40,672 bases of DNA from Parapedobacter sp. SGR-10 (GTDB taxonomy: Bacteria; Bacteroidota; Bacteroidia; Sphingobacteriales; Sphingobacteriaceae). Position numbers and translations under genes: made by a program. Location: NCBI RefSeq assembly GCF_011030405.1, contig NZ_JAAJTJ010000033.1:1-40672 (forward strand). Reading direction: 5' to 3'. The notes beneath the pieces were generated by a model. It was not told the DNA's origin, searched no databases, and saw nothing but the letters and a program-made list of their open reading frames with translations. This document shows positions 9,970 to 16,937 of this stretch, in pieces; position 1 is the stretch's first letter, and every line of letters starts with the position of its first letter.

Positions 9970-10398
9970 CTAACGAATAGACAACCGCTTGATCACGGTC
10001 TCTGTACCAGAGGTCAATTTGATGAAGTAAAAGCCTGCAGAAACCTTACTTTCGGTATCAAAAGACAGCGACTGTGCACCTGCATCCAAATTGCTGTTTG
10101 ACAGGTTTAGTACTTCATTTCCCAATGCATCCATCAACTTGATCACGACAGTACTTTCTTTCGACAACTTGAAATTGACGTTAATCTGTTCGGCAACAGG
10201 ATTATACATCACTTTCACGTTTGTAATATTCTTTTCGGCATCGTCATCTTTTCCCATGTACCCCCCAACAGAAGATTCCATGGACATGTTGGTCCGGGCA
10301 TAATCGTGTCCGAATACGGGCATAGCCAATGAAAGCACAGCAAACATAATGATGTTTACCATGATCAACTTTGTCCTATATAAAACGAAAACTTTCAT
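9970..10398 (-). CDS. Small exported protein consisting mainly of a T9SS type A C-terminal sorting domain
   Basis: A 142-residue protein with an N-terminal signal sequence (about residues 1-30, ending AMPVFG), a short acidic linker, and a C-terminal ~80-residue domain with the hallmarks of the type IX secretion tail: MYNPVAEQINVNF, DALGNEVLNL, SAGFYFIKL and a final basic KRLSIR. Normally this tail is attached to a large secreted cargo; here there is no cargo domain. A TAnnTTTG-like -7 box (TATATTTG on the minus strand, 10471-10478) lies about 72 bases upstream. The gene is convergent with the retropepsin-like gene and divergent from kup. It may be a cell-surface mini-protein or a remnant of a longer gene; the intact signal peptide argues for a real gene. 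Confidence 0.8.
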   Translation of the reverse strand: MKVFVLYRTKLIMVNIIMFAVLSLAMPVFGHDYARTNMSMESSVGGYMGKDDDAEKNITNVKVMYNPVAEQINVNFKLSKESTVVIKLMDALGNEVLNLSNSNLDAGAQSLSFDTESKVSAGFYFIKLTSGTETVIKRLSIR

Positions 10399-10574
10399 AC
10401 CTTTACGACTCCAAGAGTAAAATTTAGTTTAACAAAAACAGTAATTAGTTATGTTAGGTTTTACTTGTAACAAATATAAATGTTTTTTTCAAGAATGAGA
10501 CTCCGATTAAAAAAAAATCAAAGCTTTTAACAATTTTTAACGGCAAATTACGTTAACCAATTATTTCATTATTT

Positions 10575-10591
10575 TTGGCACGACTTTTACA
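10575..10591 (+). promoter_or_regulatory. Sigma-54-like promoter element upstream of kup (imperfect)
   Basis: The sequence TTGGCACG at 10575-10582 equals the consensus -24 box of sigma-54 promoters. At the right distance the -12 box reads TTTAC instead of TTGC, so the normally invariant G of GC is A. A possible primary -7 box, TATTTTTG at 10570-10577, overlaps it. Either would start transcription 15-35 bases before kup. Confidence 0.35.
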
Positions 10592-10616
10592 CACGTAGAC
10601 AGACATCAAATACAAC

Positions 10617-12557
10617 ATGGCATCCAGTCAAAAAACAGGAATCAACCGACTGACTTTTAGCGGCTTACTCATTTCCCTCGGTATTATATTTGGAGACATC
10701 GGTACCTCTCCATTATATGTTTTCAAAGCTATTTTCAACAAGAATATCATAGATGCAGATCTGGTCATCGGCAGTATTTCATGCGTATTCTGGACGTTAA
10801 CATTACAGACGACGATCAAATATGTATTGATTACCTTGAATGCAGACAATAAGGGAGAAGGAGGCATACTATCCCTCTACTCCCTCGTCAAGAGAAGGGC
10901 AAAATGGCTCATCATACCGGCCATCATCGGTGCTTCCACTTTATTGGCCGATGGGATGATTACTCCCGCTATTACCATTTCGTCTGCCGTGGAGGGATTG
11001 GCCATTCATGACCCCGACTTTCCTGTCATTCCACTTGTCATTATCATCATCACCTTACTGTTTCTCATCCAACGGTTTGGGACATCCATCGTAGGCCGGG
11101 TATTTGGACCACTCATGTTGCTTTGGTTTAGCACGATTGGCCTGTTGGGATTCTGCTATATCCATCATGCTCCGGAAGTTTTCAAAGCTTTAAATCCATA
11201 TTATGCCATACAGACCATCATCCACTACCCTAACGCTCTTTTTATCATAGGTGCTATCTTCCTCTGCACAACAGGGGCCGAAGCGTTGTATTCGGACATG
11301 GGACATTGTGGCAAATCCAACATCCGTATCAGTTGGATATTCGTAAAGCTAGCCTTAATCCTGAATTATTTCGGGCAGGGTGCCTGGTTGATTGGGCACG
11401 AGGGACAACAGATCGGCACGACCAATCCATTTTATGCCATCATGCCAGATTGGTTTGTCCTCTATGGTATCCTGATCGCTACCATAGCAGCTATCATTGC
11501 CAGCCAGGCCATGATTTCGGGTTCATTCACATTGATATCTGAAGCAGTCCGACTCAATATTTGGCCCAAAGTATCTATACGATATCCCAGCGACCAAAAA
11601 GGGCAGCTGTATGTCCCATCCATCAACTTGCTTCTATACATTGGCTGTATGCTGATCATATTCGTTTTTCGAGAGTCTGACAATATGGAAGCAGCCTATG
11701 GTCTTGCGATCAACCTGACGTTTATTTCTACCACGATTCTGATGTGTTTCTTTTTATTAAGAAAACACGTCAAAACACTTTGGGTTGTTGTATTTGCATT
11801 GGTATATTTCAGTCTGGAAACCGCTTTTTTAGCTGGCAACGCAGTCAAAATAAGTCATGGCGGCTGGTTGACCCTGCTCCTTGCAGCTTCCATCTTTGGT
11901 ACAATGTACACTTGGTACATTGCGCGAAAAATTAAAAACAACTATGTACGTTTCGTAGATATCAAACCATATTACCCGATTATTTCGGAGTTGAGCAAGG
12001 ACAAGTCCGTGCCGACCTTTGCCTCTCAGCTCGTCTACTTGACCAGTGCAAACAACAAAGAAGAAATCGAAGCAAAAATCATGTATTCTATCATCAACAA
12101 AAAGCCCAAACGGGCTGATGTGTATTGGCTGGTACACGTGGACGTCATGGATGTGCCCCATGCCAAGGATTACCATGTCACGTCACTCATCCCGGGCAAA
12201 CTCATACGTATTGACTTCAAGCTAGGATTTCGGGAAGAACAAAAAATCAGCCTGCTATTCCGAAAAGTTGTCGAAGAAATGGTCAAGAATGGAGAAATAG
12301 ATATCACCAGTCAATATGACACCTTAAAAAAGCATCAGATTCCCGGAGATTTCAACTTTGTGGTACTGGAAAAAGTTTTTACCAAGACCTCTGACCTCAG
12401 CTGGGGCAAAAGAATCGTCATGGAGTACTACAGAATACTCAAGCATTTCAGTCTGAGCGAAGAAAAAGGATTTGGATTGGACAGCAGTTTTGTGACACTG
12501 GAGCGTGTACCTTTGAATATTCCGAACACGCAGCATATAGAACTGCATAGAATATAG
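10617..12557 (+). CDS. kup: Low-affinity potassium transporter of the Kup family
   Basis: Integral inner-membrane K+/H+ symporter of 646 residues (E. coli Kup is 622). The family signature GDIGTSPLYVFKAIF is near residue 25, followed by about twelve hydrophobic segments to about residue 440, and a soluble C-terminal domain of ~200 residues. Conserved acidic residues in the membrane region such as DGMITPA are present. The start ATG 10617 is the first Met and precedes the canonical region at normal distance. The gene is monocistronic: it has a divergent upstream neighbour and a strong palindromic terminator just after its stop, shared with pgk. Confidence 0.95.
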   Translation: MASSQKTGINRLTFSGLLISLGIIFGDIGTSPLYVFKAIFNKNIIDADLVIGSISCVFWTLTLQTTIKYVLITLNADNKGEGGILSLYSLVKRRAKWLIIPAIIGASTLLADGMITPAITISSAVEGLAIHDPDFPVIPLVIIIITLLFLIQRFGTSIVGRVFGPLMLLWFSTIGLLGFCYIHHAPEVFKALNPYYAIQTIIHYPNALFIIGAIFLCTTGAEALYSDMGHCGKSNIRISWIFVKLALILNYFGQGAWLIGHEGQQIGTTNPFYAIMPDWFVLYGILIATIAAIIASQAMISGSFTLISEAVRLNIWPKVSIRYPSDQKGQLYVPSINLLLYIGCMLIIFVFRESDNMEAAYGLAINLTFISTTILMCFFLLRKHVKTLWVVVFALVYFSLETAFLAGNAVKISHGGWLTLLLAASIFGTMYTWYIARKIKNNYVRFVDIKPYYPIISELSKDKSVPTFASQLVYLTSANNKEEIEAKIMYSIINKKPKRADVYWLVHVDVMDVPHAKDYHVTSLIPGKLIRIDFKLGFREEQKISLLFRKVVEEMVKNGEIDITSQYDTLKKHQIPGDFNFVVLEKVFTKTSDLSWGKRIVMEYYRILKHFSLSEEKGFGLDSSFVTLERVPLNIPNTQHIELHRI

Positions 12558-12565
12558 TGAAGAAA

Positions 12566-12600
12566 AAGACCTATAAGATTTTGAAAATCTTATAGGTCTT
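12566..12600. terminator. Bidirectional intrinsic terminator between kup and pgk
   Basis: Perfect inverted repeat: 17-nt arms at 12566-12582 and 12584-12600 around a single G. It is preceded by an A run and followed by a T run (12599-12606), so it can stop transcription from kup and, on the other strand, from pgk. The core ACCTATAAG...CTTATAGGT resembles the hairpin at 24546-24579. Confidence 0.9.
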
Positions 12601-12619
12601 TTTTTTAAAGGAGAAGTTA

Positions 12620-13810
12620 TTATTCTTCAATAGCCTTCACACCCGGCAGGACCTTACCCTCCATGTATTCCAATAGTGCACCACCACCGGTACTCACATA
12701 GCTGACATGCTCGGTCATACCAAACTTCGCGACTGCGGCAGCAGAATCACCTCCACCGATCAGGGAGAATGCTCCTCGTTCGGTAGCAGCCACTACAGCA
12801 TCGGCCACAACTTTGGTACCTTTGGCAAAAGTATCGAATTCAAAAACGCCCATTGGGCCATTCCACAGCAAGGTATTGGACGCACGGATGACTTCCGCAA
12901 AATGCTCTGCCGATTCGCTACCTATATCCAACCCTTCTCTATCTGCCGGTATCTGATCATTTGGTCCGTTATAGACCTCAGCATCATTTGAAAATTTGTC
13001 CGCGATCTGGGCATCGGTAGGCAATACGAGATTGACGTCCTTTTCTTCGGCTTTTTTGACAAGTTCATTGGCCAAGTCAAGTTTATCAAGTTCCACAAGG
13101 GATTTTCCGATCTCACCTCCCCGTGCCTTTACAAAGGTATAGGCCATTCCTCCTCCGATGATAAGGTTATCTACTTTATCCAACAAAGCCTCAATAAGCT
13201 CTATCTTGTCCGACACCTTGGCCCCTCCCATGATAGCTGTAAACGGTCTTTCCGGATTGTTCAATACTTTCTCCGCATTACTGAGCTCAGCGGCCATCAG
13301 ATAGCCGAAATATTTCGCATCGGGAAAGAATTGTGCAATAACGGCTGTAGAAGCATGGGCTCTGTGCGCGGTACCAAAGGCATCATTGACATATACATCA
13401 CCCAGCTGAGCCAATTTTTCGGCAAAATCTTTATCTCCTTTTTCTTCTTCTTTATAGAAGCGAAGGTTTTCCAACAGCAAAACTTGTCCAGGTTTTAATT
13501 CCCCGGATTTCTGTGCCGCCTCGGTACCGATACAGTCGTCTGCAAACTGTACGTCTACTCCCAATACCTTGGAGAGGTAAGGGACAATGTGCTTTAGAGA
13601 ATACTTTTCTGTAGGCCCCTCTTTTGGCCTCCCTAAGTGGGACATTAAGACGACCGCTCCACCATCGGCCAATATTTTCTTTATGGTGGGTAGTGCTCCT
13701 TGGATTCGGTTATCGTCCGTGATGTTATAATTATCATCCAGCGGCACATTAAAATCTACGCGGATTAATGCTTTTTTGTCTTTAAAATTTAAATTGTCAA
13801 TTGTTTTCAT
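12620..13810 (-). CDS. pgk: Phosphoglycerate kinase
   Basis: Glycolytic enzyme that transfers a phosphate from 1,3-bisphosphoglycerate to ADP; cytoplasmic. At 396 residues it has the normal bacterial length. Visible motifs are RVDFNVPLD at the N-terminus, SHLGRPKEG, LLENLRF, GGAKVSDKIELI at the hinge region, WNGPMGVFE and the C-terminal nucleotide loop GGGDSAAAV. It is transcribed alone: sppA upstream ends in its own terminator (13927-13966), and the 3' end abuts the terminator shared with kup. About 115 bases before the ATG hold a leader with no recognised element. Confidence 0.97.
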   Translation of the reverse strand: MKTIDNLNFKDKKALIRVDFNVPLDDNYNITDDNRIQGALPTIKKILADGGAVVLMSHLGRPKEGPTEKYSLKHIVPYLSKVLGVDVQFADDCIGTEAAQKSGELKPGQVLLLENLRFYKEEEKGDKDFAEKLAQLGDVYVNDAFGTAHRAHASTAVIAQFFPDAKYFGYLMAAELSNAEKVLNNPERPFTAIMGGAKVSDKIELIEALLDKVDNLIIGGGMAYTFVKARGGEIGKSLVELDKLDLANELVKKAEEKDVNLVLPTDAQIADKFSNDAEVYNGPNDQIPADREGLDIGSESAEHFAEVIRASNTLLWNGPMGVFEFDTFAKGTKVVADAVVAATERGAFSLIGGGDSAAAVAKFGMTEHVSYVSTGGGALLEYMEGKVLPGVKAIEE

Positions 13811-13926
13811 AAATGATCGTTATCTAATTTTTCCATCTCCGGTTTCAACATAGGCAATGAAAAAAATCTCCTGTCCAGTCCGTTGATTTTGGCGTGTAAA
13901 TATATAAAAAAGGGAATGGTTTTTAC

Positions 13927-13966
13927 CATTTTTTAGCCTCGGATTCGAATCCGAGGCTAAAAAATG
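13927..13966. terminator. Perfect 40-nt palindrome, terminator of sppA
   Basis: Every base from 13927 to 13966 pairs with its partner around the centre 13946/13947. The GC-rich core TTAGCCTCGGATTC is flanked by T and A runs, so on the minus strand it forms a stem followed by six T. It starts directly at the sppA stop (13968). It sits upstream of pgk and separates the two units. Confidence 0.88.
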
Positions 13967-13967
13967 T

Positions 13968-15731
13968 TTAATATATCTCTACTGTATACGGTATTCTTGC
14001 TTGTATACCCGTATTCGTCAGTACTTTTTTGAGGTCGATCAGATAACGTTGGTACTCACCGATCTCATCCTCCAACATCCAATTTTTGATTTTGTCCTTG
14101 GATGTGGACAGCAGGTTGGCAAAGGGATCTTTCTTTTCAGGCAATTCGACCACCTTGTAATCTTTCAATTCAGCTTTGTTTGCTGCGGCAGTAATGGCCT
14201 GTTGCAAATTTCCAACTTTATCCACCAGTCCAAGCTGTACGGCCTGTTCGCCTGTCCACACTCTTCCCTGTCCTATACTATCCACTTGTGCAACCGTTAT
14301 CTTGCGGCCATTCGCCACCCTTTCCATAAAGGTAGTATAGACCTTATCTACTTCTTTCTGAATGATTGCCCTTTCTTCTGCTGTGAGTGGCCTGTCGGGA
14401 TCAGCCATCAAGGACGAATATTTGCCCGTACTCACACCATCCACATACACCCCCAACTTATTGTTCAACAGCCCCTTAAAGTTAGGGATAATACCAAATA
14501 CACCGATAGAGCCCGTCAAGGTCGTAGACTCCGCAAAGATCGAATCTGCTGCTGCTGAAATATAGTATCCACCCGATGCTGCATAATCGCCCATGGATAC
14601 GACGATAGGTTTCACTTGCTTGGTCAGTTCGACTTCACGCCAGATTACATCGGAAGCCAAAGCTGATCCTCCGGGCGAATTGACGCGCAACACCACAGCT
14701 TTCACATCCTTATCCTTACGGATTTTTCGCAATTCCCTGGATATTCTATCCCCTCCTATATTGGTACCATCTCCCTCTCCATCGACGATATCACCATAGG
14801 CATACAGTACGGCTACCTTATCTTTTGCAGAGCCAGTCTCTTTCTTACCTGCATAAGATAGCAGAGAAACTGCCGGAATATCTTTATCCTCATCGATGCC
14901 TATCAAAAGCTTCAATTCGTTCAGCAATTCGTCCTTATAAAGTTTTTTGTCCACAAATTTATATTGCAGGGCATCATCGGCGTCACGAATGAGGTATTCA
15001 TTGGCAATATGCCGCAAACTGTCTTTGTCTACCTGTCGTCCTGAGGCTATATCCGATAAAAAATTGTTATAGATGCTATGGAGGTAGGAGGTCACCTGCT
15101 CTCGATTGGCCGGACTCATCTCATTGAGCATAAATGGCTCTACGGCCGATTTGTAAGTTCCCACTTTGATAACCTGCATATCTATCCCCAGTTTGTCCAA
15201 GGCATCTTTCAAAAATACCACGGACGAGCTTAGTCCCCTAAAATCAACAGAACCTTCGGGGTGTAGATACACATCATCAGCCACCGAAGCAAGGTAATAT
15301 GCTTTTTGGGAATAGACCTCACTGTAAGCTACGATAAATTTTTTGGATTCCTTGAAATCCAACAGGGCATCGCGAATGGCTTTCAGTGTCGCAAATCCTA
15401 CACCTACTGTGCTGGGATTAAGATAGATCCCTTTGATATTGTCATCTGTTTTCGCAGCCTTGATACGGGCAAGTATATCGTTCAGACCTATAGACCGTTC
15501 GCTCCCATAGATAGGGATATTCAATTCGTCAAAGGGGTTGCTTTCCGTCTTTTCGACTACTGCATGGTTCAGGTTGATGTAGAGCACCGAATTGGCCGAC
15601 ACGGAGGCCGTCTTGGTCTGTGTCGACTGCTGTACCAATGCGCCTATAAAAACCATAATCCCAAAAAATAAAATTACCGCTGCGATAAGAACGCCGGTAA
15701 GAGTTGCTAGAACTTGTTTTAAAAACTCCAT
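13968..15731 (-). CDS. sppA: Signal peptide peptidase SppA, 67K type
   Basis: Membrane-anchored periplasmic serine protease that degrades released signal peptides. It is 587 residues long with one N-terminal membrane segment (about residues 7-32) and two tandem ClpP/crotonase-like peptidase domains, as in the long E. coli form. The catalytic Lys is Lys194 in GTYKSAVEPF in the first domain, and the nucleophile is Ser386 in GDYAASGGYY in the second, matching the Lys/Ser dyad of E. coli SppA. The start ATG at 15731 is followed directly by the membrane segment. It is divergent from folK with 72 bases between, and ends in a strong palindrome. Confidence 0.95.
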   Translation of the reverse strand: MEFLKQVLATLTGVLIAAVILFFGIMVFIGALVQQSTQTKTASVSANSVLYINLNHAVVEKTESNPFDELNIPIYGSERSIGLNDILARIKAAKTDDNIKGIYLNPSTVGVGFATLKAIRDALLDFKESKKFIVAYSEVYSQKAYYLASVADDVYLHPEGSVDFRGLSSSVVFLKDALDKLGIDMQVIKVGTYKSAVEPFMLNEMSPANREQVTSYLHSIYNNFLSDIASGRQVDKDSLRHIANEYLIRDADDALQYKFVDKKLYKDELLNELKLLIGIDEDKDIPAVSLLSYAGKKETGSAKDKVAVLYAYGDIVDGEGDGTNIGGDRISRELRKIRKDKDVKAVVLRVNSPGGSALASDVIWREVELTKQVKPIVVSMGDYAASGGYYISAAADSIFAESTTLTGSIGVFGIIPNFKGLLNNKLGVYVDGVSTGKYSSLMADPDRPLTAEERAIIQKEVDKVYTTFMERVANGRKITVAQVDSIGQGRVWTGEQAVQLGLVDKVGNLQQAITAAANKAELKDYKVVELPEKKDPFANLLSTSKDKIKNWMLEDEIGEYQRYLIDLKKVLTNTGIQARIPYTVEIY

Positions 15732-15803
15732 ATTTGTATAAAATAATACCTAAATTAAGGAATTATTTGGTTTTACAGTACATTTTATTCAATTGTTATA
15801 CAC

Positions 15804-16292
15804 ATGAACAAGGTCTATATCTTATTGGGTGCCAATCTGGGTAATCCGCTCGAACAGATCGAGCAGGCCAAAAACAGTATTGATACTACCATCGGAAAGA
15901 TTGTCACGCGGTCTTCGCTATACGAAACTGAAGCTTGGGGGTTAGAAGAACAACCTCCTTTTTTCAATCAGGTCATTCTGGTCGAAACGGATATGCTTGC
16001 ACCCGACGTCTTGGCAACTTGCCAGGAAATCGAAAATACATTGGGACGTGTGCGCCACAAAAAATGGGATACCCGCATCATTGACATCGATATCCTGTAT
16101 TTCAATGACGAATGCATCCATACGCCCAAACTGGTCGTACCGCATCCTTATTTACATTTTCGTCGGTTTACGCTCGTTCCTCTCTGCGAAATTGCACCCG
16201 AATATGTACATCCACAGTTGTTCAAAACAAATCAAGAACTGTTGGAAGCAAGTACCGATCCCTTGTCTGTAAAAAAACTTGATCTCACATGA
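15804..16292 (+). CDS. folK: 2-amino-4-hydroxy-6-hydroxymethyldihydropteridine pyrophosphokinase
   Basis: Folate biosynthesis enzyme (HPPK) that moves pyrophosphate from ATP to 6-hydroxymethyl-7,8-dihydropterin. It has 162 residues, the standard single-domain size. Family motifs are LLGANLGNP at the start, FFNQVILVET, and the signature KKWDTRIIDIDILYF with the Mg-binding Asp residues, followed by VVPHPYLHFRRFTLVPL. It overlaps the following HPt gene by four bases (ATGA type), which implies a two-gene operon although no functional link is known. Confidence 0.95.
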   Translation: MNKVYILLGANLGNPLEQIEQAKNSIDTTIGKIVTRSSLYETEAWGLEEQPPFFNQVILVETDMLAPDVLATCQEIENTLGRVRHKKWDTRIIDIDILYFNDECIHTPKLVVPHPYLHFRRFTLVPLCEIAPEYVHPQLFKTNQELLEASTDPLSVKKLDLT

Positions 16293-16639
16293 TATATCGC
16301 CACCTCAATCCAGACACTATACGCAAAGCCATGATGGACAATGATGACATGACCAGGCAGTTTGTGGACATGTATATATTACAATGTCCTTCCGATTTCC
16401 AACAATTGATCGAAAATGTAAACAATGGATATCTCCAAGGTACTGCTGATGCAGCACACCATATCAAACCTACCATGGAGTATGTAGGAGCCACTGCCCT
16501 ACGAATAGCTTTCCAAGAATTGGAAGATTTGGCACGGAGGGGAGAAGACAACGGCATGATCCGGAAAAAATTCGAAGCCCTTCAAGCTAATTTCGATGAG
16601 CTGATGAAAGAATTACAGGATTTTCGGGAGAGATTATGA
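16289..16639 (+). CDS. Stand-alone HPt (histidine phosphotransfer) domain protein
   Basis: A 116-residue all-helical protein that fits an HPt domain. The phosphorylation motif appears as AAHHIKPTMEYVG, with His57 in the H-x-I-K position, and about 40 residues on either side form the expected helices. Such proteins carry phosphate between hybrid histidine kinases and response regulators. No kinase or receiver gene adjoins it, so its partners are elsewhere. The K-P after the His, in place of the usual K-G, is a small deviation. It is translationally coupled to folK. The role is inferred; the fold call is fairly firm. Confidence 0.78.
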   Translation: MIYRHLNPDTIRKAMMDNDDMTRQFVDMYILQCPSDFQQLIENVNNGYLQGTADAAHHIKPTMEYVGATALRIAFQELEDLARRGEDNGMIRKKFEALQANFDELMKELQDFRERL

Positions 16640-16714
16640 TGTTACGGAAACAACTACATTAAACGGGGCAGAACATATTGTTAAGATGTGTTAAAGTGAC
16701 ACACAGGCACAAGA

Positions 16715-16731
16715 TTGGCATACCGCTTGCT
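16715..16731 (+). promoter_or_regulatory. Sigma-54 (-24/-12) promoter for a putative small RNA
   Basis: TTGGCATACCGCTTGCT matches the sigma-54 consensus: TTGGCA in the -24 box, TTGCT in the -12 box, and exactly ten bases between the invariant GG (16717-16718) and GC (16729-16730). The start would fall near 16742. An inverted repeat TGTGT-N7-ACACA (16687-16703) lies just upstream and could bind a regulator, though it is closer than normal enhancer sites. No protein gene starts within 190 bases downstream. Confidence 0.65.
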
Positions 16732-16741
16732 ATATATTTAG

Positions 16742-16812
16742 TACTTCATAATTTTAGGTTTATAATTGGTTAGTTAGTAAAAATCCTGAGGCTCCCCGCT
16801 TCAGGATTTTTT
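16742..16812 (+). ncRNA. Putative sigma-54-dependent small RNA
   Basis: A region of about 71 nt begins about 12 bases after a -24/-12 promoter and ends in an intrinsic terminator. The terminator stem has arms 16779-16792 and 16798-16811 (14 bp, one G-T wobble), the loop TCCCC at 16793-16797, and a T run at 16807-16812. The 5' part is A/U-rich and holds no ATG reading frame. It lies between hpt, which ended 100 bases earlier, and dnaX, which has its own promoter further down, so it is not simply the terminator of hpt. A C-rich loop of this type pairs with mRNA G-rich leaders in known small RNAs such as S. aureus RsaE; that function here is only a guess. Confidence 0.5.
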
Positions 16813-16901
16813 CATTACCTACTAACAAAACTCAAGTCGGGCAGCAGATGAACCTATTTTGCCCAGGAATACTTGACAGCAAATAAGTAGGGTTTCTATG
16901 C

Positions 16902-16932
16902 TTGATAAGATGGCGCAAAACCTGTATCTTTG
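16902..16932 (+). promoter_or_regulatory. Bacteroidota-type primary promoter of dnaX, leaderless
   Basis: A -33 TTG (16902-16904) and a -7 box TATCTTTG (16925-16932) are separated by 20 bases, the classic Bacteroidota arrangement. The dnaX ATG at 16938 is only five bases after the box, so transcription would begin at or next to the start codon. Confidence 0.75.
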
Positions 16933-16937
16933 TCCTA

